Positions 55,101-64,000 of a stretch of 64,000 bases of DNA are shown piece by piece (position 1 is the stretch's first letter; each line of letters starts with the position of its first letter). A model generated the notes under the pieces. It saw only the letters and a program-made list of their open reading frames with translations. It searched no databases and was not told the DNA's origin. Made by a program: the position numbers and the translations under genes. Source of the DNA: Leptodactylus fallax (lineage: Eukaryota; Chordata; Amphibia; Anura; Leptodactylidae); NCBI GenBank assembly GCA_947044405.1, contig CAMRHE010000054.1, forward strand, positions 6,029,501 through 6,093,500, in the 5' to 3' direction.

Positions 55101-56737
55101 GGTTTTTGGACATCATGCCACTTTTGCAGAGCCCATGAATTGCCAGCAAAGTGAAATCAACAGAAATGTGACCTGACTTTAGAAACTACACCCCTTGACG
55201 GATTTATCAATCAGCGTAGCAAGCATTTTTAACCCTTGAGTGTTACATTTATATAGTTTCCAGAAATAAATGTGCATCTAATAGTGAGCATTCATTTCTG
55301 GAAAATAAATTATTGCAAAACTTGGGGGTTAAAGATGTTCACTGGAACCCTAGATAAATTTATTTCTGTAGTTTCCAAAATGGGGTCACGTGTCAGGGGA
55401 TTCTACTTTACTGGCATTTCAGGGGTTCTGCAAAAGTGGCATGACGTCCAAAAATCAAACGTTCTAAATCTGTGCTCCAAAAAAACAAATAGCGCTCTTT
55501 TCCTTCTGTGCCTGGCGGTGCGCCAAGACAGCAGTTTATACCCACATATGACATTAAGGACCTTATCCCAAGTACAATAGTGTGATACATGCGGGCATAA
55601 ACTGCAGTTTGGGCACAAAGCAGGGTGAAGATGTTAAGGTGAGCTATGTGGCTTTTGTTGTGCAGATTCAGATGTTTGGTATTTGTAAGCCGTGTCATGT
55701 TTGCAGAGCCTCTGATGTGCCAATAAATTGTAATCCCCTATTTTGAAAAATGCACCCCTAAAATAATTTATCAAGGGGCGTAGTGAGCATTAGTTTTCCA
55801 GAGGTTAATGGAAAGTGGATGAGGAAAAGTGAATATGTAAGCTGTGCGGAGTACATTGGTTACACCAAATTCCCTATTATTTTCCTATGATGGGGGGGGG
55901 GGGGTCACTCTGCGGGTCACTTCTGGTGTCTTTTCCATTGTAAGCTCTAAATCTGGGGTATACCCTTATGTTTTCTTGCAAAACTTATACATTTTTCTTC
56001 CTGCCACAGCCAGTTTTGTCCTAAAGAATTGGCAATTTGTTTTTTTTTTTTTTTGTTGTCGTATTGTACAAGCTATAAATTTGTAAATTTTTCTGGTGAT
56101 GTCGCCATATGAGGAATATTTTTTGCGAGATGATATGCATTTTGTAATGAAACCATTGTGGGGTGTCTATAACTTATGGACAACATTTTATTAATGCTTT
56201 CTGGGAGGGGATTTGAAAAAAAACATCAGTTCTGGCACTGATTTTTAACATTTGAATTTTTTTTTTTACTTTATCATACAATATAAAAAAATATATTACC
56301 TTTATTTATGGATTGGTACAATTACAGCGATACCTAGTTTTTGTATGAGTTACTAATTTTGTATAATAAAAATCCATTTGGGGAAGAAAATCAATTATTT
56401 TTGAATCGCCATCTTCTGAGAGGAGTAACAATTTTATTTTTCTATTGATGGAGTTGGTTGAAGGCTTATTTTTTGTGGGATGAGCTCTGCTTTTTATTGG
56501 TAATATTTTGGGCTATATATAACTTTTCGAGATGACAAAAAATTGTTAGATCTGGCTTATTTTTTCCTTTTTTTTTCGACTTTCACCATGCAGTTCAACT
56601 ATTTTTACTATGTTTACTTCTATTGTACAGTTTGTTATGGAGGCGGCAATACCAATATGTATATGGATGTGTGGTATTTTATACTATGTTTTGTGTTTTT
56701 ATACTATATAAGGGATAAGGAGCATTTTATTGGGGGT
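55101..56737. repeat. Satellite-like repeat and related frog-type sequence
   Basis: Further ~380-bp units in both orientations: AGAAACTACACCCCTTGACG (55172), GTTTCCAAAATGGGGTCACG (55371, inverted) and TTGAAAAATGCACCCC (55744). From 56100 it changes to GATGTCGCCATATGAGG, GGGATGAGCTCTGC and similar text with no ORF. It includes poly-G at 55891-55903 and a T-run at 56037. Confidence 0.6.
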
Positions 56738-57726
56738 TACAGTGCCTTGCAAAAGTATTCGTACCACCTCCCTTGAACTTTTTCACATTTTGTCACCTTA
56801 CAACCACAAACTTAAATTTATTTTATTGATATTTTTAGTGATAGACCAACACAAAGTAACAGATAATTGTGAAGTGGAATGAAAATGATGCATGGTTTTC
56901 AAAATATTAATCAAATAAAAATCTGAAAAGTGTGATGTGCAAAAGTATTCAACCCCCTATATCAATACTTTGTAGAGCAACCTTTCGCTGCAATTATAGC
57001 TGCAAGTCTTTTGAGGTATGTCTCTACCAGCTTTGCACATCTAGAAACTGAGATTTTTGCCCATTCTTCTTTGCCAAATAGCTCAAGCTCAGCCAGATTG
57101 GATGGAGAGCGTCTGTGAACAGCAATTTTCATGTTTTGTCACAGATGCTCAATGGGATTTAGGTCTGGACTTTGACCGGGCCATTCTAACACATGAATAT
57201 TCTTTGACCTAAACCATTCCATGGTAGCTCTGACTGTATGTTTAGGGTCATTGTCTTGCTGGAAGGTGAATCTCCTTCCCGGTCTCAAGTCTTTTATAGC
57301 CTCCAACAAGTTTTCTTCCAGGATTGCCCTGTATTTAGCTCCATCCATTTTCCCATCAACTCTAACCAGCTTCCCTGTCCCTGCTGAAGAAAAGTATCCC
57401 CACATCCTGATGCTGCCACCACCATGTTTCACAGTGGGGATTGTGTGTTCAGGGTGATGAGCAGTGTTACTTTTCTAACACACATAGAGCTTTGCATTTA
57501 GGCCAAAAAGTTCAACTTTGGTCTCATTTGACTAGAGCAGCTTCTTCCACATGTTTGCTGTGTTAAAATTTTGAAAACCATGTATCATTTTCATTCCACT
57601 TCACAATTATCTGCTACTTTGTTTCTATCATTTAAAATCTCAATAAAATACATTTAAATTTGCGGTTGTATGGTGACAAACAGTGAAAAAGTTCAAGAAG
57701 TATGAATACTTTTGCAAGCCACTGTA
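56738..57726 (-). mobile_element. Tc1-like transposon, family B, internally deleted
   Basis: The left end is TACAGTGCCTTGCAAAAGTA and, on the complement, the right end is TACAGTGGCTTGCAAAAGTA, with TA borders. The left terminal repeat shares CACAAAGTAACAGATAATTG with the right as CAATTATCTGCTACTTTG. It is 989 bp long: the 5' half of the transposase and inner right repeat are deleted at about 57560. The family copy 21073-22629 provides the reference. Confidence 0.92.
56975..57550 (-). pseudogene. Tc1 transposase C-terminal half (family B)
   Basis: On the minus strand, [13 protein letters not shown] text (about 57520) precedes a break, then [19 protein letters not shown] (57432 on), [15 protein letters not shown] and [10 protein letters not shown]. 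This copy keeps the catalytic Glu that the 22-kb copy has lost. Stops after HL and the deleted N-terminus make it inactive. Confidence 0.88.
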
Positions 57727-58165
57727 TGTATTTATTTATTTAATACTTCTAAAAAAAAATTTTTTGTCCCAATAGGGGACATGAACCAGCATTCTCTGGT
57801 TCAGTACTATACACTCCAATACAGAAGTTTTGGAGGGTTCAATGGCTAGCTGCATAGGCTGACAGGTCTAACTAGCTGGGTGCTCACACAGGTCCTGGGT
57901 TGCTAGGGCATCCCTTTGGATGCCATAGTCATGATTTATCACAGCATCTAAGGGGTTAACCCCCTGATCAGAGCTCAGCTCCTGCCTTGGATGTTACTTG
58001 TGGGTGTCAGCAGTTTCTTACAGCTGATACCCGCTCTCGATGTCACCTGCTTTGCTTCTGAACGGGTGACATTATCATGATGTAATAGGATGTCATGGTG
58101 CATTAAGGTACACTTTTTCAAGACATACTATTACGTCGTGGTGCTGGAAGAGGTAAATGATCCAC
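57727..58165. repeat. Continuation of the satellite-like block
   Basis: TGATTTATCACAGCATC, AAGGGGTTAACCCCCTGATC and TACTATTACGTCGTGGTGC are of a type repeated in such blocks. There is no ORF. It joins 56737 if the family B Tc1 is removed. Confidence 0.5.
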
Positions 58166-58169
58166 TATA

Positions 58170-58445
58170 ACTACTATACTGTATAATATTCTCTTAGTGT
58201 TCCCCACACATTATTATACTTCCTTTGTGACCCACACACAGTACAATGCTCTATAGTCAGTAAAATGCCTCAGTGTCTCCCAAATAGTATAGTGTTCCCT
58301 TAGTGGCCTCCACACAGTATAATACCAAAAAGGTGCATCCCATACAGTATAATGCCCCTTAAGTGGCCTCTGCACAGTATAGTGCTTCTTATAGCCCCCA
58401 TAAATTATATTGGTCCCTTAGTAGCCCCACACAGGAGCTGTAAAA
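58170..58445 (-). repeat. 31-bp-unit minisatellite, inverted orientation
   Basis: CACACAGTATAATACC, CATACAGTATAATGCCCC, CTGCACAGTATAGTGC and similar units are spaced about 30-35 bp apart, for about eight copies. Confidence 0.78.
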
Positions 58446-59067
58446 AAGTAATAAGAACCAAGACCATTTTCCATGGAGCTCTCTGCAGATCTCTTCATGT
58501 CTCTTGTCCAGCTCGATGCATCAGGCCTACACCAAACTGCAGACAGCATTAGTCTCAGCATGAATGGTGGAGCAGGATTCTGATGGCTTGCTACTTCACC
58601 ACTGTATTCAACTCTGTCTGTATCTTCAAGTTACCCTCTTGCCTCCAGAGCATTGAGCAACCCTGGCAGATTTTCATTGCACCCCACTTGGGAATGTAAT
58701 GCTGTAATAGATTATGAGATCATCAAGATACAACAAAACAGTTTCAAAGTTCTTGTGGCTCAAGTATCACTTTGAAAGATCTCTGAAGCATTACACAATC
58801 CAAACATTATGCAATTAAAGTCAAACAAGTCATAGAAGTGGCGAAGGTTGTCTTCTCTTGGTTCAGGAGCCATAAACACCTTCCAGTATCTGCTTGCTGG
58901 ATTCCGCGTGGAGAAGAAGACAGCGGAATACAGACATGTCAACTCACCTGTGTTTGCCAGGAGTTTCCCAATTTTCAGACCCCCTTTCCCTGTCATCACA
59001 CTTTTTCACCCAGCTGCCAGTTCAGCAGTATTCACTGCCCTTTGACATCATCTCAGTGCAGTGAATA

Positions 59068-59530
59068 TTAAAGAGGACTTTTTATGTCCTCATGCACATG
59101 CAGTTTTATAGCTGACAGTGTGCTGAATTCAGCACACTGTTGGCTTTCCCGTTATGTGCCCCAGGGCTGGTTAGTTTCGGCACCGATCTCTACCCAGTGT
59201 CAGAAAGGCGTTCCTGATTGTCTAGCTGGGCTGTGAGGAACACCCCCCCCCCCAACTGTACTCGTCCATAGCTCTGTACTGTCAGAGGGGGCGTTTCTTA
59301 CAGCCCCACGATGACACTGAGCTGTGAGGAACGCCCCCCAGTACAAGTCTATGGAGGAGTACTGTCAGGGGGCACTGGGTAGAGATCGGTGCCGAAACTA
59401 ACTGCACAGATATCTCCAGCCCCAGGGCACATAACGAGAAAGCCGACAGTGCGCTGAATTCAGTGCACTGTCGGCTTTCTAGCAGTATATAAAACCACAT
59501 GTGCATGAGGACATGAAAGATCCTCTTTAA
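59068..59530. mobile_element. TTAA-flanked palindromic MITE (463 bp)
   Basis: The ends are TTAAAGAGGACTTTTTATG and CATGAAAGATCCTCTTTAA. The arms contain GTGCTGAATTCAGCACACTG and its mirror GCGCTGAATTCAGTGCACTG, plus GTTAGTTTCGGCACCGATC and its mirror GATCGGTGCCGAAACTAAC. It is inserted in the gypsy pol relic. Same family as 30963-31401. Confidence 0.82.
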
Positions 59531-59683
59531 TGTGCTTATCATTCTCAAGTCTCATTCTATGTAAATTTGGTTTAGGTTTTCTGCAGGATTTTAACCCACA
59601 GCCTCTTGCATCATAGGCAACAATATAATGACAGAGCCTCCAGTCATTTTGAAGCCGAAGGCTTTAAAAGTGATTATGCTTCC

Positions 59684-59808
59684 CTGCATAACTTACTGGT
59701 ACATAGATATATCTCTCTATGCCAGCATACTGTATGAGTTTGTTTTTTTTAAGCATGCAATTTGCTGCCATATAGAGATATATCTCTATGTACCAGTATA
59801 TTATGCAG
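59684..59808. repeat. Short inverted repeat, about 34-bp arms
   Basis: CTGCATAACTTACTGGTACA (59684 on) pairs with TGTACCAGTATATTATGCAG (ending 59808). The arms continue through TAGATATATCTCT / AGAGATATATCTCTA. The loop is about 56 bp. It could be a tiny MITE or the end of one. Confidence 0.75.
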
Positions 59809-60459
59809 AGATGCAAAATTACTATTGAAGGCTTGGGTCAGAAAAAGCATTCATTTGCAATAACTGGAGCTATGGTGCAGCTGTACATTTCTCGCCTTCT
59901 ATGTACGAAACTGTATGTTCAAGATCCAAGGTAATCCATATGGTAAGTTAAGTATAAGATATATATAGGAAATTACTAAAACATGATTACAAACTTTAAA
60001 TGACTAGCACAAGACATATGGGTGTGATATTATTATATAGGGTTTGAATATATTTAGCTTGCCAAAGACCACATCCCTTGAAAAATCCATTCCCGCTTTT
60101 ATCGCAATTTGACATGTGTGAATCAACCTATCAAGAGGTCTCCCAGGTTGATGTCTCTGCTGATCCCAATGAAGTTAAGGACTCTTCAATCTGGGGTAGT
60201 CATCCTTATGCATGATGCTGTTCAGTTTTCTGTAGTACACACACGAATCAATGTTGCCATTATTCTTTCCTTCAAGTACCAAAGGTACTTACAAGTACTA
60301 GGAGCTATGGCTTTCACATACTGTATGTCATTTGAATGCTTCATCACTTGGATCGTCTTCTTTACCAGTTGATACATAGATGGAGGGATTGGACTGCTTC
60401 TCTCTAATTGGTGTATGGGAGCCAATGCAACTGGTATGCTGGTTAATGTTAACCTTCCT

Positions 60460-61340
60460 GAAGTTTAGGGGGTGTTTGCTGAAGGTTTGCTGGGATTCTT
60501 TGGCATCTGTTAGGACTACTTCTTTCCATTCAGAAGATATGCTGGTGCCACCAAATTGAATCTCCACCCACCAAAGTTTGTCTTAGGTCTTCTCAAAGCA
60601 GACTTATGCTGGGTAACTCGCTGCAAGGTTGTGACTTCCACATTCAAGATGTCATGAAACTTAGGAAAATTATCAACTTAGTTATAATGTTGCAGCTTAA
60701 CAGCTTGGTCACAAATGCTCAACAAGTGTATATACCTTTTCCCTAGTTAAAGTCACTAGACTACAAACAGCATCCAGTCATACTTCCCTCCTCCAAGACA
60801 GGCTCAACCAAGGGTTGGTAATCTTGGCCAGACAGTTCCTGACCCAGCCAATACCATAACATAGTCTCACTGCCTTGTTGGAGCAATACTGAGTGTGTGT
60901 GTCAGCTATATGGGCCCAACCAATCTTTTCACTTGGGCTGGCAAATTTTTGATGGTTATACAACACACAGATGGCATTCTGGATCACTCTCTGTTCCTGC
61001 AATGGGGCTCACAGATGTTCTTTCCTCAGGGCAAGCAACAGTTCATTAAAGCAATTATGTAGTATGTTCATGTCCTCACAACCAAACATCAACAACTATG
61101 AAACCCTGCCAGGGAAGCTCTGTCTGTCTCACCTTGAGTATTGGGATACAGTAGCCTTGACAAGTAATGGACTGTCCTTTACTGGCAATAACATTGACCC
61201 ATGTTTAATGGAGCTGCACCAACTGATCCAGCACGCATTGTAGTCATGCAGTTGCTGACTGAGTAATCTTCATACAGGAACATACAGTAGTTGATCACCT
61301 GCTTGTTTCATCAACTGTGTCCTGTCCAGCAAGGAATGGG
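60460..61340 (-). other. Possible upstream gypsy pol sequence, not readable
   Basis: Minus-strand translation between 61250 and 60460 contains many stops and no confident motif. Its position, upstream of the RT on the same strand, suggests old protease or spacer sequence. This is an inference only. Confidence 0.3.
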
Positions 61341-63150
61341 CTGCAAATAGCAGCAGTGTGGGCATCAGGTTATATATTCCCTGCTTTAAAGCATTGCAAG
61401 CTAAATATGGGTGATGTGTTACAGATAGACATATATACAATATAAAAATATTATGGAATTCTGATACTCATTTGTCATATTAGCTGGGAAACTGCTGAAG
61501 TGCTTACATTGCAACAATTTAGAACTATCTTGACAGACACTCTGTCTATGGCAATTTCAATAATTTAAAGAAGATGATATGACACGATTTCAGCCAGATA
61601 ACAAAAGAAAACGGCATGTGTTTATAATCTTCAAGGCATTCGTGGAAATTATATGTTTGTCCATATGAGGTCTGAAAGGAGGCCAGAACAGAATGGCTTG
61701 GAATAATCAAGTTCTTTAAGCAGATTATCTTCACAAGGTTATTGAAGTCCAAAAAGAAGGAAAGTACATTTTATAAAAAAAAAATATAATGTTTTTATAA
61801 TGTTTTTAACATTTACACAATAAATCAGTTTTTTACATGAATGTAATCCTAAAATTATATTCGGAAAAAAGTAACCAGTTTCCACTGTAGCAAGTCATAG
61901 AAAACATGTCAAGGTTAGCCAAAATTCAGATTCTGTGTACTAAAATAATTTTCCATCTTTAAAAATAGAACATAAATTCAAGCCCACACCTGAATAATAA
62001 GAGTATCTATAGAAACCTAACAATCTGCTAATGCAATTGGCTTCCCAAACAACATGCTTCCATATGATGGGAAATTCAACTAAATATAATAGGGAATGTT
62101 TAAACAAGGTTATAAAAAAGTTTACCTTTTACCATAACATCTGACCCAAACATGCTGTCAAGAAAAACAGAACTGTGATTTTCACACACAGATATATATA
62201 TCTATATATATATATATAGATATATATACATACACAAGATTATGGGGACGGCAAACTACACAAAATTGCATTGTTGTTAGACCACAAGATTCTTCAAAAT
62301 TTTATCCCCTGTCTACATATAACCACAGCAAGAAACAGTTTGGAGCAGTGGGTCTAGTGGACTAGTATGGATCCATTGCTCCATTTATTGTCTATGGGGA
62401 ATCAGCTGAGTGCAATGCCAGACATTGAAATGGGGCTGCAGGAAACATGTTAGATTATGGCTCAATTCTCAAACTTCCTCCTATATAAATCTGTCTAGTT
62501 CCAATAGCATGCCCACCTTGACAAAGTCATGCTGTTTTCAGTATCTGATTTTATGAGTTAGTATGTCCCTTGCACTGTATATTGATAACACCATTCCAGT
62601 TCTCCTTCTACAAGCTATACTGTACAGTATGTCACAGTTGAGCTGAAGCTGGTAGTGGCCTATTTCTTTCCTTTATTTCCCTCCTCTTCAACTCTCTATT
62701 CACATCCTCCACACATCCCCTCATTTTCCTATTCTCTACACAAGTTACCTTTCCCATCCACCTCTCTCTAGATTCCGGGTGTTTATTCTTTACCAGACTG
62801 TATACTTTTCTGTACTGTGTGTCTAATTTGTGTCAAGGTGTTACGTTAAAAAAGAGAAGAGTTGTAGTAATTTAGCTTGTGAAAAGTGCATGGTATAAAC
62901 ATTTTGCTGTAATATGCATATGTAAGTGGATGTTATTGTTAGCTCTTAGTGGTACCTGTTTATTAGGAAAGCTGGATATCAACCAGCATAGCTCTGAGAA
63001 TAGGGTAAATAATAAAAAATAAAAACAAATGACAGGGTACCTGCACTGTGTAATGCTCTCTCCTAACATACTCTACTGCCAGTTTACCTCTAAATTCACA
63101 CTGTGCGGTTCTTGACTCTCCAGGCTGCTGTGTATTTGCTCCTTCTGCTG
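61341..63150. other. Uncharacterised AT-rich intergenic sequence
   Basis: There is no supported gene. A TA-rich microsatellite with TATATATATCTATATATATA is at about 62190-62230. The remainder is anonymous. Confidence 0.45.
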
Positions 63151-63518
63151 CTCCTGGTCCAGCCCATAGTGTGAGATTAGACAGATTACATATACACCAG
63201 TAAGCAGACTTGACTACACTTTTGCCTGACCCTCTGGTGCTTTGCATTGACTTGTCTGTGGCCTTTGGGTCAGCTGCCACCTACATCAGGACCACTCAGA
63301 GAAATAGCAACTTGTTAGTCTCCCCGCAGTGTATACCAGATGCCTGTACGCTGGTTAAGGGGTGAAAACTGGGGAGGCAACTTAGATAATGCCCTTGGGA
63401 GTTGCCCAAGTCAAACCGGTTAGGTGGCACAGTGGGTCCATGATCTGCTGTCTGTTACAGTTTGCGCTGGCTATCAGAGACCCACTGTGCAAATTTTATA
63501 TGATGCTATAAGCAACTG
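63150..63518 (+). other. Possible LTR end and leader of a gypsy element
   Basis: The region lies directly before a gag frame. GGTGGCACAGTGGGTCCATG and CTGCTGTCTGTTACAG (63454 region) resemble the end of an LTR (text ending in TTACA), also seen before the gag at 19.7 kb. GTTTGCGCTGGC could be a damaged primer-binding site. No second LTR is in the window, so this is tentative. Confidence 0.4.
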
Positions 63519-64000
63519 ATGCAAGTCCCAAGTATGATTACAGATAGTCTGGATATTATGGCCAAGCTCTTTCCAGAGACTCCACAAGTTCTGATGCAAG
63601 CTATCAATATGATTTCAAACAACAACATGGTGAAACTCCTGCCAAGTGCACCACAAGTTGCAGCAGCATCTCAGTCAGTGCAACAAGTTGCACCCTGTTC
63701 ACACTGTAGCAGTTCTGCTATTCAGCTGCCTCTGCTACCTTGTTCTGATGGGAACCCTAAAACCAGCCGAGATTAACCGAACCAGTGCCTAATACACTTT
63801 TACCTCCATGCTCACCTATTCCCTTCAGAAAGAGCTAAAGTGGCTTTCATTGCATCCGTGCTGTTTGGTGAAGCCTTGGACTGGATTAACCCCTTGTGTG
63901 AATGTGATGACTCACATGTAACTACAAACATGCAGACTTTCCTGGCCTCTTTTTCTGCCATCTTTGGAGAACCTGGCCATGTTTTGTCTGCATCTTCTGC
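63519..64000 (+). pseudogene. Ty3/gypsy gag, one stop, runs off the window
   Basis: This would be a Gag structural protein of a Ty3/gypsy retrotransposon. The frame from ATG 63519 (MQVPSMITDSLDIMAK) continues in one phase to the window end, except for TAA at 63774-63776 after KTSRD. Downstream text includes NQCLIHFYLHAHLFPSERAK, VAFIASVLFGEALDWINPL and TFLASFSAIFGEPGH, a typical capsid-like N-terminal region of this gag family. No frameshift is seen in 160 codons, so this copy is younger than the gag at 19.7 kb. Its pol should lie beyond 64000. It is on the strand opposite to the pol relic at 58.7-60.4 kb, so the two are separate elements. Confidence 0.8.

Larger units (their letters stand above)
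58690..60450 (-). pseudogene. Ty3/gypsy pol, reverse-transcriptase region, decayed
   Basis: This would be the reverse transcriptase of a Ty3/gypsy LTR retrotransposon. On the minus strand: IPPSMYQLVKKTIQVM (about 60390), CVYYRKLNSIMHKDDYP (about 60210), then after intervening sequence FFSTRNPASRYWKVFMAPE (about 58920), FDFNCIMFGLCNASEIFQ (about 58800) and LLYLDDLI (about 58730). The last is the catalytic Y-x-DD box. Between the blocks lie a TTAA MITE (59068-59530) and unrelated DNA (59531-60110). Stops and frameshifts are frequent. The piece at 60130-60450 is separated from the rest by insertion. Confidence 0.75.

Noticed and set aside
62963..63280. Minus-strand ORF of 105 codons
   Set aside because: No known domain; overlaps the possible LTR leader of the gag on the other strand.
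58690..63999. Gag (63519) and pol (58.7-60.4 kb) as one gypsy element
   Set aside because: They are on opposite strands and differ in decay, so they cannot be parts of one collinear insertion.

Overview
The window looks like intergenic DNA from a vertebrate, most likely a frog. It is AT-rich and dense in repeats. It holds no bacterial-type operons, no CRISPR array and no rRNA. I found no host protein-coding exon I could defend. Almost every recognisable coding segment belongs to a transposable element: many families of Tc1-like DNA transposon, L1/Tx1-type and Rex1/CR1-type LINEs, a Penelope-like element (PLE), Ty3/gypsy fragments, a Helitron-like element, a tRNA-derived SINE, and numerous short palindromic (MITE-like) elements. 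The anuran assignment rests on this combination and is an inference.

Layout. 1-10 kb: mostly uncharacterised AT-rich sequence with a TTAA-flanked MITE (itself hit by a second MITE), a TATC microsatellite, a 31-bp-unit minisatellite locus, and a SINE inside a degenerate long-period repeat. 10-17.4 kb: two copies of one Tc1 family, one sitting in a MITE and the other carrying a pogo/Tigger-like MITE, plus a ~750-bp dispersed repeat and the clearest 31-bp minisatellite. 18.8-25.2 kb: a TTAA MITE, a Ty3/gypsy gag fragment, two Tc1 relics and a ~2 kb composite repeat carrying the largest minisatellite array. 25.3-28.8 kb: a Tc1 element split by an L1 with a 15-bp target-site duplication. 30.7-36.1 kb: a Rex1-like LINE split by a TTAA MITE and two Tc1 elements, one with an uninterrupted DD35E transposase. 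38-47 kb: MITEs, degraded L1 pieces, a full-length 365-bp palindrome, an AT-rich inverted-repeat array and a Helitron-like element. 47.6-58.2 kb: a satellite-like ~380-bp repeat block invaded by a PLE (11-bp TSD, hammerhead-ribozyme-like motif), which is itself invaded by a Tc1 with a nearly intact transposase. 58.5-64 kb: a decayed minus-strand gypsy pol, and a plus-strand gypsy gag running off the window end.

The elements do not form a pathway; they are a record of insertions. Relative ages can be read from nesting: old satellite, MITE and LINE sequence forms the substrate, the PLE and L1 came later, and several Tc1 families are the youngest. The sites of most interest are the hammerhead-like fold in the PLE (53260-53324), the intact DD35E transposase (34732-35748), and the nesting events with readable target sites. 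Family names come from recognition of protein motifs and terminal repeats, not from a database search.
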